Shown here piece by piece: positions 35,901 to 43,635 of a DNA stretch of 64,000 nucleotides (position 1 is its first letter; each line of letters begins with the position of its first letter). This DNA comes from Bog-756 sp963833585. GTDB lineage: Bacteria > Actinomycetota > Acidimicrobiia > Acidimicrobiales > RAAP-2. The stretch lies in the NCBI GenBank assembly GCA_963833585.1, contig CAWHYF010000006.1:310001-374000 (forward strand), read 5' to 3'. The position numbers and the translations under genes were made by a program. The notes under the pieces were generated by a model. The model was not told where the DNA came from, did no database searches, and worked only from the letters and a program-made list of their open reading frames with translations.

Positions 35901-36108
35901 CAGCGTCGACTTCAACAAGCACGTCACCTGGACCGAGGTCGACGACACCGGGGGCGAGCTCGGGGCGGGCGGGGCCGAGGTCGCCGGGGCGGTCGGGGAG
36001 CTCGAGGCGGGCGCCCCCGGGGTGGCCGGGTCGGTGGGGGAACTCGGGGTGGGCGGGAACCATGTCGCCGAGTCCGGCGGCGCCACGGACACCGCGGCCT
36101 CCCGGTAG
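32968..36108 (+). CDS. Multi-PAS sensor with GGDEF and EAL domains
   Basis: This protein of about 1046 residues has three or four PAS-type sensor domains in its first 540 residues (around WIYDTTTDRVMWSTPVEELF, LTEVSPDAMVVHQNGRIVFG, VSDAIIGIDAEGRIESWN and LSEGIVLFDEHGNVSAHN). A diguanylate cyclase domain follows, with SGDEF in place of GGDEF near residue 636 and an RGGD inhibitory site five residues before it. It ends with a complete EAL domain (MEALVRWHHP near 765, NLSAHQL, EVTESM, DDFGTGYSS, KIDKSF, AEGVE). It could make or degrade c-di-GMP. The last 60 residues are Gly/Ala/Glu low-complexity. No signal peptide or membrane segment is seen. An ATG at 33007 is an alternative start. Confidence 0.92.
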   Translation: MVAADSFGDRSRTMSFDRIERGALLADRTFELSHDVDLASDGLPTITWIYDTTTDRVMWSTPVEELFGFPPGTTGFSVHIGSWQDSVSDAAAVENRSGDAGSGDIGMTMLAPILNPIRVGTPLADFDLQLTLTAPDGEDHTVVVRASPAIIPGRAKPGSPDELPTSYIGVVVDVTAQQTFRRELSDLVDRYRLLTEVSPDAMVVHQNGRIVFGNRAAVKLVGGGTLLDHLDRPITDFVHPGDVPGMVDRLAQLTEDGQFVEHGEARIVSDDGVGHTMEVISIRTSWAGEPAYQVIMRDTSERKAAEAADRYRASLVAHVSDAIIGIDAEGRIESWNEGARAIYGWAEEEVAGLSIAAVVTANRTDSASVLERGQRTHRRKDGSEVDVLVSIDPLIDDDTQPSGWVVVVTELTDARQAEAGRRAAEERYEAVVASLSEGIVLFDEHGNVSAHNEAAGRILGDRLSAGSGHQIFTGSSIAIEANGHPMSVESFPHAVTLSSGESQDDLIIGVTDGSGRRQWLSLSSRLLSGAGQNESPMVVCSFTDVTDRKAAEAQLHWLAYHDSLTGLGNRSLFNDELERELLVSMQRGTNLAVLFIDLDRFKLVNDSFGHASGDEVLLALAQRFKSAVRGGDVVSRFSGDEFVVLCRNVRDVEVAISLATEYSRLLSDPVQLSTGRNVVVTCSVGIAFVMRGRQSAQDILQQADVAMFQAKNKGRSRIEVFDESLRAKSVARLEIYDDLRHSIDHDELAVHYQPIASVKDDRIVAMEALVRWHHPLRGLLGPMEFIPFAEETDLIFSLGRWVLREACQTMAGWRRDLPGAEDAYVTVNLSAHQLSDTELLDTIASALADSGLPPEALVMEVTESMLMSDTSASIAMLGGIHEMGVGLAIDDFGTGYSSLAQLKRFPVKILKIDKSFVDGLGSFENDEAIVAAIVQLSKALGLVVLAEGVERPVQLQRVAELGCDLYQGYLMSRPTQADSVDFNKHVTWTEVDDTGGELGAGGAEVAGAVGELEAGAPGVAGSVGELGVGGNHVAESGGATDTAASR

Positions 36109-36145
36109 TCCGATCTGCCGCGATCAGCTCCACCCACCCAGAACC

Positions 36146-36168
36146 GGGCCGGGCCGACAGCCCGGCCC
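36146..36168. terminator. Strong hairpin between convergent genes
   Basis: GGGCCGGGC and GCCCGGCCC form a 9-bp perfect stem with a 5-nt loop (CGACA), midway between the convergent GGDEF-EAL and thiolase genes. There is no U-tract on either strand, as is usual for actinobacterial terminators. The position suits bidirectional termination. Confidence 0.65.
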
Positions 36169-36180
36169 TACCGCCCCCCC

Positions 36181-37386
36181 TTACCCGAGCCGCTCGATGA
36201 TGGTGGCGTTGGCCTGGCCGCCGCCCTCGCACATGGTCTGGAGCCCGTAGCGGGCGCCGGTGCGCTCCATCTCGTTGAGCAAGGTGGCCAGCAGGCGGGC
36301 GCCTGACCCGCCGGTGGGGTGGCCGATGGCGATGGCCCCGCCGTTCACGTTGACCTTGTCCATGTCCGGGTGGTGGTCCTGCGCCCAGGCCAGGACCACC
36401 GAGGCGAAGGCTTCGTTGATCTCGACGAGGTCGATGTCGTCCAGGGACAGCTTGGACTTCTCGAGGACCAGGGTGGTCGCCGGGATGGGCGCGGTGAGCA
36501 TGATCACCGGATCGTTGGCGGCCACGGCGAAGGTGTGGAACCGGGCCCTCGGGACCAGGCCGAGCTGACCGGCCCGCTCCTCGGACATGATCAGCACGGC
36601 GGCGGCCCCGTCGGAGATCTGCGACGAGCTGGCCGCGGTGATCAGTCCGTTCTCGGCGAAGGCCGGCGGCAGACTGGCCAGCTTCTCGTAGGTCGAGCCG
36701 GCCCGGACCCCCTCGTCGAAGGTGAGCGGTCCCTCGGCGGCCGGGTCACCCTCGTCGGTACCGGCCACCGCCACCTTGGCCTCGATCCGGGCCCGCCGGG
36801 TGGCCAGGGGGATGATCTCGTTGTCGAAGCGGCCCTCGGCGATGGCCTGAGCCGCCCGGTCGTGCGACTGGAGGGCGTAGCGGTCCATGGCCTCCCGGCT
36901 GATCCCCCACCGACGGGCGATCTCCTCGGCGCTGAGCCCCTGATGGATGAAGTCGAACCGCTCATGGACGGTGGGCCCGTAGGCCTCGCCGGGACCGTGG
37001 TCGGTGGTGGCCCCGATGGGCACCCGGCTCATCGACTCCACCCCGCCCCCTATGGCGATGTCCATGGCTCCGGACATCACCGCTTGCGCGGCGAAGTGGA
37101 CCGCCTGCTGGGCCGAGCCGCACTGCCGGTCCACGGTGGTCCCGGGAACGGTGTCGGGGAACCCGGCGGCCAGGGCGGCGTTGCGCCCGATGTTCATGGC
37201 CTGCTCGCCCACGGTCATCGTGCACCCGTAGACCACGTCCTCCACCAGGGCCGGGTCGAGGTCGCTCCGTTCCACGAGCGCCCGGAGAGGCTGGGCGGCG
37301 AGGTCCACGGCGTGCCAGCCGGACAACCGTCCGTTCCTCCTCCCCACCGGGGTGCGGACGGCATCGACGATCACGGCGTTGGGCAT
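36181..37386 (-). CDS. Acetyl-CoA C-acyltransferase (thiolase), FadA5-like
   Basis: This complete 401-residue thiolase has its nucleophile Cys89 in TTVDRQCGSAQQAVH. The substrate loop is ISDGAAAVLIMSEE, and the catalytic His and second Cys lie in VNVNGGAIAIGHPTGGSGAR and MCEGGGQANATI. The stretch VEINEAFASVVLAWAQDHHP followed by DMDKVNVNGG resembles the steroid side-chain thiolase FadA5 of M. tuberculosis as I recall it. Thiolysis of a 3-ketoacyl-CoA in steroid or branched lipid degradation is likely. The ATG at 37386 fits the family start. It is divergent from an acyl-CoA dehydrogenase pair, with a CTGACG-type dyad between. Confidence 0.9.
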   Translation of the reverse strand: MPNAVIVDAVRTPVGRRNGRLSGWHAVDLAAQPLRALVERSDLDPALVEDVVYGCTMTVGEQAMNIGRNAALAAGFPDTVPGTTVDRQCGSAQQAVHFAAQAVMSGAMDIAIGGGVESMSRVPIGATTDHGPGEAYGPTVHERFDFIHQGLSAEEIARRWGISREAMDRYALQSHDRAAQAIAEGRFDNEIIPLATRRARIEAKVAVAGTDEGDPAAEGPLTFDEGVRAGSTYEKLASLPPAFAENGLITAASSSQISDGAAAVLIMSEERAGQLGLVPRARFHTFAVAANDPVIMLTAPIPATTLVLEKSKLSLDDIDLVEINEAFASVVLAWAQDHHPDMDKVNVNGGAIAIGHPTGGSGARLLATLLNEMERTGARYGLQTMCEGGGQANATIIERLG

Positions 37387-37424
37387 GCCACCATTCTGGC
37401 CGATCAACCGTGGTTGCCGGAAAT

Positions 37425-37439
37425 CTGGCGGTGTGTCAG
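37425..37439. promoter_or_regulatory. CTGACG-n3-CGTCAG-type operator between thiolase and acyl-CoA dehydrogenase genes
   Basis: CTGGCGGTGTGTCAG matches the shared 15-bp dyad with two arm mismatches. It lies 39 bases from the thiolase start and 92 bases from the dehydrogenase start, so one bound repressor could affect both divergent units. Confidence 0.45.
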
Positions 37440-37530
37440 ATTTCCCCTACCCGCTCGTGACCGGCCGACTGCCGGTACCGACCGGGTCCCCGCCCGCTCC
37501 CGAACGAGGGATCCGACCTTGGACGCACCG

Positions 37531-38697
37531 ATGGACCTTCGCTTCACCGCCGAACAGGAGGCCTTCCGGGCCGAGGCGCGCCAGTGGCTGGCCCGGCACG
37601 TCCCACCGCCCGGGTCCCTGCCCTCGCTCGACACCGCCGAGGGGTTCGAGGCCCACCGCCGCTGGGAACAGACCATGTTCGCCGATCGGTGGTCGGTCGT
37701 CTCCTGGCCCGAGGCGTTCGGTGGCCGCGGGGTGGGCATCCTCGAGTGGCTCGTCTTCGAGGAGGAGTACTGGCGGGCCGAAGCCCCGCTGCGGGTCAGC
37801 CAGAACGGCGTGTTCCTGCTGGCGCCCACCATGTTCGAGTTCGGCACCCCCGCCCAGCAGGAGCGGTTCCTACCGTCCATGGCCTCGGGCCGGGAGATCT
37901 GGTGCCAAGGGTGGTCCGAGCCCGACGCCGGTTCCGACCTCGCCGGCATCCGGAGCCGGGCGGTCCGGTCCGAGGGCGACGACGGCTGGCTGCTGACCGG
38001 CCAGAAGACCTGGGCCTCGCGAGGTGCGTTCGCCGAGTGGTGCTTCGGCCTGTTCCGCACCGATCCCGAGGCGGAACGCCACCGGGGGCTGACCTACTTC
38101 CTCATCGAGATGAACGCCCCGGGGGTGACGGTCCGTCCCATCCCCCAGATCGACCGGGAGACCGGTTTTGCCGAGCTGTTCTTCGAGGACGTGTTCGTCC
38201 CCGACGAGCAGGTGCTGGGCGGGGTGGGCCAAGGCTGGAGCGTCGCCATGGCCACGGCCGGATCCGAGCGCGGCCTCAGCCTGCGCAGTCCGGCCCGCTA
38301 CACCGAGGCCGCCGCTCGACTGGTGTCGCTCTACGCCCGACAGCTGGCCGACCAGCCGGCCCGGGCCGCCCGGCACGCCGATGACGTGGCCCGGGCCTGG
38401 ATGGACGCCGAGGCCTACCGGCTCAACACACTCTGGACGGCCAGCCGGGTGCTGGACGGCGGATCGGTCGGCCCGGAGGCCAGCGCCAACAAGATCCACT
38501 GGTCCGAGACCGATCTGGCCATCCACCGCACTGCGCTGGCCCTGCTCGGGGGGGACGCCGAGCGGCACGGGGCCGCCGCCGACGCGTCCTGGCTCGACGG
38601 TTACCTCTTCGCCCTGGCCGGTCCGATCTACGCCGGCACCAACGAGATCCAACGCAACGTGGTGGCCGAGCGCATGCTCGGATTGCCTCGCGGCTGA
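37531..38697 (+). CDS. Acyl-CoA dehydrogenase, large chain of a two-subunit enzyme
   Basis: This is a 388-residue FadE-type protein. It starts MDLRFTAEQEAFRAEARQWL and has the FAD/substrate motif WCQGWSEPDAGSDLAGIRSR near residue 130. It ends YAGTNEIQRNVVAERMLGLP. The usual catalytic Glu before GGT in homotetrameric enzymes is an Ala here. That is typical of actinobacterial alpha2beta2 dehydrogenases (FadE26/27 or FadE28/29 type), where two different chains share the active site. The next gene, 16 bases downstream, is the second chain. Steroid or other ring-bearing acyl-CoA substrates are likely from context. Confidence 0.9.
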   Translation: MDLRFTAEQEAFRAEARQWLARHVPPPGSLPSLDTAEGFEAHRRWEQTMFADRWSVVSWPEAFGGRGVGILEWLVFEEEYWRAEAPLRVSQNGVFLLAPTMFEFGTPAQQERFLPSMASGREIWCQGWSEPDAGSDLAGIRSRAVRSEGDDGWLLTGQKTWASRGAFAEWCFGLFRTDPEAERHRGLTYFLIEMNAPGVTVRPIPQIDRETGFAELFFEDVFVPDEQVLGGVGQGWSVAMATAGSERGLSLRSPARYTEAAARLVSLYARQLADQPARAARHADDVARAWMDAEAYRLNTLWTASRVLDGGSVGPEASANKIHWSETDLAIHRTALALLGGDAERHGAAADASWLDGYLFALAGPIYAGTNEIQRNVVAERMLGLPRG

Positions 38698-38713
38698 GCC
38701 GGGTACGGGCTTC

Positions 38714-39826
38714 GTGCACTTCGCCTTCTCCGACCAACAGACCGAGTTCCGAGAGGCCGTGCGTCAGGTCCTGGCCAACGAGTGCACCACCGGACATCTC
38801 CGGGAAGCGTTCGACCGCCCCACCGCCCGCGGTCACCGCTGGGGCACGCTGGCTGAACTCGGTGTGGTCGGGGTCACCGTGCCCGAGGCCCAGGGAGGGC
38901 TCGGGCTCGGTCTGGTCGATCTGGTCCTGCTGCTCGAGGAGGCCGGGCGGGTCGCCCTCCCCGAGCCACTGCTCGAGACCACCGCGCTGGCCGGACCGCT
39001 GCTGGCCGAGCTGGGGGCCGAGGGCACGATGAGCGGCTCCGAGCCCGGGGGCCGGAGCCACCCACCCTGGGGCCCGGCCGCCACCTGGTCGGAAGCCATC
39101 GCCGCCGGCCAGGTGGCTGCGGCGGTGGCAGCCCCCAGCACGGCCGGCATGTCGTTCGCCCGCCAGCCGGTCCCGGTCGCCGGCGCGGCCGGGGCCGACC
39201 TCTTCGTCCTGGCCCGGGAGGGGAGCGGCCCGGGGGGGCCCGAGCTCCACGTCGTGGACGCGGGGGCGGTCTCCGTAGAGCCGATCGCCTCGCTCGATCC
39301 CACCCGTCGGCTGGGGATCCCCCACTGGAGGCCCACCACCGGGACCCGGGTCCTGGCCGGGGCGGCGGCGGCGGCGACCCTCCGCCACCTGGCCGACCGG
39401 GCGGCGGTCGCCACCGGCGCCGAGCTGCTCGGCCTCTCCGAGCGGATGATCACCCTCGCCGCGGAGTACGCCAAGGAGCGCCGCCAGTTCGGGAAGCCCA
39501 TCGGGAGCTTCCAGGCCGTGAAGCACCTCCTCGCCGGGGCCCGGGTGCGACTGGAGTTCGCCCGGCCGGTGGTCTACGGGGCTGCCTGGGCCGTGGACCA
39601 CTCCACGCCGGACGCCTCGCGTGCCGCCTCGGTGGCCAAGGCATACGCCTCGGAGTCCGCCCTCGAGGCCGCCCGGGTGTCGCTGCAGGTGCACGGGGCC
39701 ATCGGGTACACCTGGGAGTGCGATCTCCACCTGTTCCTCAAGCGGGCCTGGGCCCTGGCCGAGGCGTGGGGCTCGGCCGCCGACCACCGTGCCCTGGTCC
39801 TGGAATCGCTGCTGGCCGAGGCCTGA
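38714..39826 (+). CDS. Acyl-CoA dehydrogenase, small/partner chain
   Basis: This 370-residue acyl-CoA dehydrogenase chain starts at a GTG (38714), HFAFSDQQTEFREAVRQVLA. It contains GLGLVDLVLLLEEAGRVALP, EYAKERRQFGKPIGSFQAVK and VHGAIGYTWECDLHLFLKRA. The central beta-domain is reduced compared with the preceding gene, as expected for the partner subunit of heterotetrameric FadE enzymes. It is translated right after the first chain. The stop at 39826 is followed by convergent transcription of a surface protein, with only 36 bp between. Confidence 0.9.
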   Translation: MHFAFSDQQTEFREAVRQVLANECTTGHLREAFDRPTARGHRWGTLAELGVVGVTVPEAQGGLGLGLVDLVLLLEEAGRVALPEPLLETTALAGPLLAELGAEGTMSGSEPGGRSHPPWGPAATWSEAIAAGQVAAAVAAPSTAGMSFARQPVPVAGAAGADLFVLAREGSGPGGPELHVVDAGAVSVEPIASLDPTRRLGIPHWRPTTGTRVLAGAAAAATLRHLADRAAVATGAELLGLSERMITLAAEYAKERRQFGKPIGSFQAVKHLLAGARVRLEFARPVVYGAAWAVDHSTPDASRAASVAKAYASESALEAARVSLQVHGAIGYTWECDLHLFLKRAWALAEAWGSAADHRALVLESLLAEA

Positions 39827-39862
39827 ACGGGCCGGAGCCGGCCGACGCCGGTCGACCTTCGG

Positions 39863-41413
39863 TCAGGGTCGGGCGAAGGCGTAGACGGGCACCCCGTTGT
39901 AGGAGGCCGACTGCGAGGGAAGGTACGGGCCGTTCACCACGACGGCCAGCGAACCGCTCGGCGCCGGGCCGGCATCGCCCTCGATGGTGACGATGGCGCC
40001 GTCCGGCCAGACCTGGACCACCAGCCCCACGTGCACCGAGGTGGCAGTGGAGAACGGTCCGGTGCCGTAGAGCACGGCGTCCCCCGGGAGCGGAGGGATG
40101 CCGGGGGGGAGCACGGCGGTGTTGCTGGCCGCCCAGCCGAAAATGTCCCCGGTGAACGGATACGAGGGGATGGGCACGCCGGCGTGCTGCCAGACCCAGG
40201 TGGCGAACAGTGCGCACCATTGCTCGCACGGGCCGTAGGGGTTGCAGAAATTACCGCGCACCGGGTCGCTGCTGACCTGGCTGTTGGCGATGGAGACGAT
40301 GGCCGAGGCGGTCCCCGACGGCGCCGGGCTCGGTGGGTTGGTGAAACCGTAGGACCACCCGTCCGGCTCCAGCAGCCAGTATCCCTGGTCGTCCGGGGAC
40401 AGCGCGATGCCGGCGATCGGCGGCACATTGGTCGGATCGCCACCGTAACCCCCCGCCAACGAGCCGTAGAACCCGGCCGAACCGAACGGGAAGACCTCGC
40501 CGTCGGTGGCCACCAGCAGGTAGCCCCGGTCGTGCGGGGTGCTCACCATGTCGACCACCGGGTCATTGAGCGCCGTACCGCCCAGTGAGCCCAGGAAGGG
40601 GGCGTCCCCGAAGGTGAAGATGCCCCCGTCGGCAGCCACCATCCAGTAGCCGAGGCCGGAGGCCGTGGCGGCCATGCCGGTGATCGGGGCGTTGAGCCGA
40701 ACGTTGCCCATGGAGCCGTAGAACCCGGCGTCCCCGAAGGTGAAGATGCCCCCGTCCTGGGCCACCAACCAGTAGCCCCGGCCGTCGGGGGTGGGGGCCA
40801 TGCCCACCACCGGCTTGTTGAGATGGCTCCCTCCCATGGAGCCGTAAAATCCGGCGTCCCCGAAGGTGAAGATGCCCCCGTCCAGGGCCACCAACCAGTA
40901 GCCCCGGCCGTCGGGGGTGGCAGCCATACCCACCACCGGCCCATTGAGGTGCAACGCCCCGAGGGAGCCGTAGAAGGGTGCGCTCCCCTGGGCGAAGACC
41001 CCCCCGTCGGCGGCGGCCATCCAGTAACCCTGGGATCCGGTGGTCGCCGCGGGGTCGGGCGTCATGGCCACCATGACCGAGCTGAGCGTGGCGCCCACCG
41101 GGGCGTTGATCGACTCGGCGTCCCCGAACCCGATGACCCCTCCGCCCTGGTAGACGTGGGGTGCGATCTGAGGGACCGCCGCCCAGGCGGGGCCTCCGGG
41201 GACCACCGCCCCGACGGCGCCCAGCACGACACCGCCCAGGAGGCCCACGAGCACGGTCACGACCGCCGCCAGGCGCGGGTACCGGTCGGCGCCGATCGGT
41301 ACCCTTCTCGGTCTCCTCGGCCGGTTCCGCCGCGAGGAAACCGGCCCGGAAACCACTCTGCGTAGTGACTGGGGAACGGCGGTCGGTTCGATCCCGGTCC
41401 GACCCCTATGCAC
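39863..41413 (-). CDS. Exported CHAP-domain protein with GYWLVA-type repeats
   Basis: This 516-residue protein has an Arg-rich N-terminus followed by a signal/membrane segment (AAVVTVLVGLLGGVVLGAVG). Next come about six repeats of about 47 residues with the core GYWLVA-DGGIFTFGDAGFYG. The C-terminal CHAP amidase domain has the active-site Cys in CEQWCALFATWVWQH and His in TSVHVGLVVQVW. The repeats probably form a beta-propeller-like module for wall or glycan binding; the CHAP domain would cut peptidoglycan cross-links. The DNA encoding the repeats (40590-41020) is itself repetitive at about 141 bp. The frame opens at a GTG, so the exact start is uncertain. Confidence 0.85.
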   Translation of the reverse strand: MHRGRTGIEPTAVPQSLRRVVSGPVSSRRNRPRRPRRVPIGADRYPRLAAVVTVLVGLLGGVVLGAVGAVVPGGPAWAAVPQIAPHVYQGGGVIGFGDAESINAPVGATLSSVMVAMTPDPAATTGSQGYWMAAADGGVFAQGSAPFYGSLGALHLNGPVVGMAATPDGRGYWLVALDGGIFTFGDAGFYGSMGGSHLNKPVVGMAPTPDGRGYWLVAQDGGIFTFGDAGFYGSMGNVRLNAPITGMAATASGLGYWMVAADGGIFTFGDAPFLGSLGGTALNDPVVDMVSTPHDRGYLLVATDGEVFPFGSAGFYGSLAGGYGGDPTNVPPIAGIALSPDDQGYWLLEPDGWSYGFTNPPSPAPSGTASAIVSIANSQVSSDPVRGNFCNPYGPCEQWCALFATWVWQHAGVPIPSYPFTGDIFGWAASNTAVLPPGIPPLPGDAVLYGTGPFSTATSVHVGLVVQVWPDGAIVTIEGDAGPAPSGSLAVVVNGPYLPSQSASYNGVPVYAFARP

Positions 41414-41636
41414 CGGGCCATGCTACGCAACCGACCCCTCGAGGGGAAGGACCATTTGGTGCGTGATCACAACGCCGATGCATCGCACCTGTTGGACGAG
41501 TATCTGATCCACCGGATTCTTTCCTCGCCCTCGTTCCCGCGGCCTCGGCACCCGCGGAATGGCCGTCCACGGCAGCGTCCGAAGACCCGAGATCCGGGCA
41601 GATTTCGGGTGCAGAAAAACCATGCTGGGTGGTAAT

Positions 41637-41662
41637 GTGGTCAGACCACCACTTTAAGTGGT
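41637..41662. promoter_or_regulatory. Two overlapping dyads upstream of the SGNH gene
   Basis: GTGGTCAGACCAC (41637-41649) is a 6-bp perfect dyad that resembles the TGGTC-n-GACCA operators of the GntR/FadR family. ACCACTTTAAGTGGT (41648-41662) is a 7-bp perfect dyad. The two overlap by two bases and lie 26-51 bases before the short leader frame at 41688. The remainder of 41414-41636 shows nothing I can support. Confidence 0.55.
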
Positions 41663-41687
41663 AATCGTCTGCTGAAGGGGCACACTG

Positions 41688-41708
41688 ATGGAAGCAAACG
41701 ACCGGTGA
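41688..41708 (+). CDS. Possible 6-codon leader frame coupled to the SGNH gene
   Basis: An ATG preceded by GAAGGGG encodes only MEANDR before TGA. That stop overlaps the GTG start of the following gene (GTGA at 41705-41708). The ribosome site belongs to this frame, since nothing suitable precedes the GTG. It may be a leader that couples translation to the SGNH gene. Alternatively a base is missing and the ATG is the true start. Confidence 0.4.
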   Translation: MEANDR

Positions 41709-43468
41709 CGCAGCGTCCGGCACAGCCCGAGCCCTTCGTCCGGGGGGCGCCGTATCCAGCCGCGGGGGACGTTCCTTACCCGCGGGCCAATCCCGCCGAC
41801 ACCGCCCGGCTCCCGTCGGACACCTGGCACGCCGCCGTGGTGCCCGCCGGGGTCCGCCTCGAGTTGGTGGGCGACGCAGAGGCCATCGACATCGCCTACC
41901 GCACCACCTCGGGCAACCTCGGCTACCGGGGCGACGGCGCCGGTATCACCTTCTCGGTGTGGCGGGCCGGGCGGAAGGTGTGCGAGGAGGAGGCGGTCCT
42001 CGGCGACGGCCTCATCCGGCTCTCGCTGGGCTCGTCCGCCGCGGACAAGCCGGCCACCATCTACCTCCCCGAGGGCATGCAGCCGATCGTCCAGTCCCTC
42101 ACCGCGGTGAAGGGTGAGATCAGTCCAGCCCCCGAGAAGCCCCACTGGATCGCCTACGGGGACTCCGTCACTCAGGGATGGATCGCCTCGGGGCCGGCCC
42201 AGGGGTGGGCGGCCATCGCCGCCCGCAAGTCCGGATTGGACCTGGCCAACATGGGGTACGCCTCGGCGGGGCGGGGGGAGATCGTGTCGGCCGAACACAT
42301 CGCCGCACTGCCGGCGGAGATCATCTCCATCGCCTACGGTGCCAGCTGCTGGACGCGTGTCCCTCACAGTGTCGGCATGGTCACCGAGGGATTCAAGGCC
42401 TTCCTCGACGTGGTCCGTGACGGTCACCCGAAGGTGCCGATCGTGGTGGTCAGCCCGATGATCCGACCCGACGCCGAGGACGAGGCCAACCGGCTCGGGG
42501 CCACACTGGCCGACATCCGGCGAGCCATCGAGTCCGTCACCCGGGACCGGATCGTGGCGGGCGACGAGACGCTCGCCCTGGTGGCGGGCGAGGCCATCAT
42601 CACCTCCGAACACCTCGGTGACGGCATCCACCCCGACGACGAGGGCCACAAGCGGATCGCGGCCTCCGTGTCCAAGGCCTTGACGCAGGCCATGAAGGCG
42701 GCCGCGGTCCCGAGTCCGGAGGCACTCAAAGCTGGGTCCAAGATCATCCGGGGTGCTGGCCAGAAAGAGCGCGAGAAGGTCCGGACCAAGGAGCGCAACA
42801 AGCGTCGCAGTGGAGTCGAGGACCCAGTGGAGGCCGAGGTGAAGGCCGAGGTCAAGGACCCGGTCGCCGCCGAGGTCAAGGACCCGGTCGCCGAGGTCGA
42901 AAGCGACGAGGCCGTGGTCAATGAGGTCATGGTCGATGAGGTCATGGTCGAAGTCGAGGACCAGGTTGAGACCGAGCAGCTCGAGACCGGCCAGGTCGAG
43001 ACCGGCGAGGAGGTCGAGGCTGACCAGCTCGAGGCTGACCAGCTCGAGACCGGCGAGGTCGAGACCGGCCAGGTCGAGACCGGCCAGGTCGAGACCGAGG
43101 AGCTCGAGGCTGACGAGAGTGAGACCGACGATGTCGAGGCTGACGAGGTCGAGACCGACCAGGTCGAGACTGACGATGTCGAGACCGGCGGAGTTCAGGT
43201 GGGGGACGACGGCGCCGAGGACGTGGTCGCGACCCACGACGTCGAGGACCGAGAAGTCGAGGCCCGTGGGGTGGAAGGCGGATTCGACGACGGCGGGTTC
43301 GACCCCGAGGTCGACGACGACGGGTTCGACCCCGAGGTCGACTACGACGAGGTCGACTACGACGAGGTCGACTACGACGACGATTACTACGAAGACGAGG
43401 TCGAGGATGACCGCCGCCCCGCTGCTGCCCGGGGCAAGGGAGTGGCGGCGGCCTCGTCAGCTCGCTGA
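41705..43468 (+). CDS. SGNH/GDSL hydrolase with a long acidic repeat tail
   Basis: This is a 587-residue protein. Residues 1-140 form an N-terminal beta-rich domain (WHAAVVPAGVRLELVGDAEA). Residues about 145-340 are an SGNH hydrolase with the nucleophile in AYGDSVTQG, the GYASAGRGE block, and the catalytic DGIHPDDEGH. The usual Asn block reads GASC, which is atypical. A basic linker (KEREKVRTKERNKRRS) leads into about 200 extremely acidic residues built on a five-residue VETG/VEAD repeat, ending in YDEVD repeats. No signal peptide is seen. Esterase or lipase activity is plausible; the tail suggests a scaffold or cation-binding role. The start is a GTG coupled to a short leader. Confidence 0.8.
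   Translation: MTQRPAQPEPFVRGAPYPAAGDVPYPRANPADTARLPSDTWHAAVVPAGVRLELVGDAEAIDIAYRTTSGNLGYRGDGAGITFSVWRAGRKVCEEEAVLGDGLIRLSLGSSAADKPATIYLPEGMQPIVQSLTAVKGEISPAPEKPHWIAYGDSVTQGWIASGPAQGWAAIAARKSGLDLANMGYASAGRGEIVSAEHIAALPAEIISIAYGASCWTRVPHSVGMVTEGFKAFLDVVRDGHPKVPIVVVSPMIRPDAEDEANRLGATLADIRRAIESVTRDRIVAGDETLALVAGEAIITSEHLGDGIHPDDEGHKRIAASVSKALTQAMKAAAVPSPEALKAGSKIIRGAGQKEREKVRTKERNKRRSGVEDPVEAEVKAEVKDPVAAEVKDPVAEVESDEAVVNEVMVDEVMVEVEDQVETEQLETGQVETGEEVEADQLEADQLETGEVETGQVETGQVETEELEADESETDDVEADEVETDQVETDDVETGGVQVGDDGAEDVVATHDVEDREVEARGVEGGFDDGGFDPEVDDDGFDPEVDYDEVDYDEVDYDDDYYEDEVEDDRRPAAARGKGVAAASSAR
42959..43198. repeat. 15-bp minisatellite encoding VETG/VEAD pentads
   Basis: About sixteen units of a 15-bp motif (GGCCAGGTCGAGACC and variants) run in phase with the SGNH reading frame. 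One 18-bp unit interrupts the register near 43010. Units vary mostly by GAG/GAC and ACC/GCT swaps. Expansion and contraction would add or remove whole pentapeptides. Confidence 0.88.
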
Positions 43469-43635
43469 GCGCCGGTCCCGCTGGTCGCAGCGGTCCGGGG
43501 TCTCACCGAGCGCGGCCGTGGCCGGCGTGTCGACTGTTCGGGCGGACTGCCACCCCATAGGGTCTCCCGTGGTGGGTGCCGCGCCCGCCGGGCCGGTGAG
43601 CCCGTCCGCCGACACGAAGAAGGTCCGCACACGCC

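Noticed and set aside
32911..36063. A 1050-codon open frame antisense to the GGDEF-EAL gene
   Set aside because: It is a high-GC shadow with His/Gly/Asp-rich composition and no recognisable domain; the sense strand encodes complete PAS, GGDEF and EAL motifs.
41408..41635. 75-codon open frame between the CHAP and SGNH genes
   Set aside because: Arg/Pro-rich composition, no ribosome site, no family resemblance; likely non-coding.
41654..43237. Antisense frame to the SGNH gene that reads like pentapeptide repeats (LDLAG)
   Set aside because: The pattern is a by-product of the 15-bp repeat read backwards. The sense frame has a catalytic domain and a promoter; the antisense frame has neither. 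It is a striking coincidence but not a gene.
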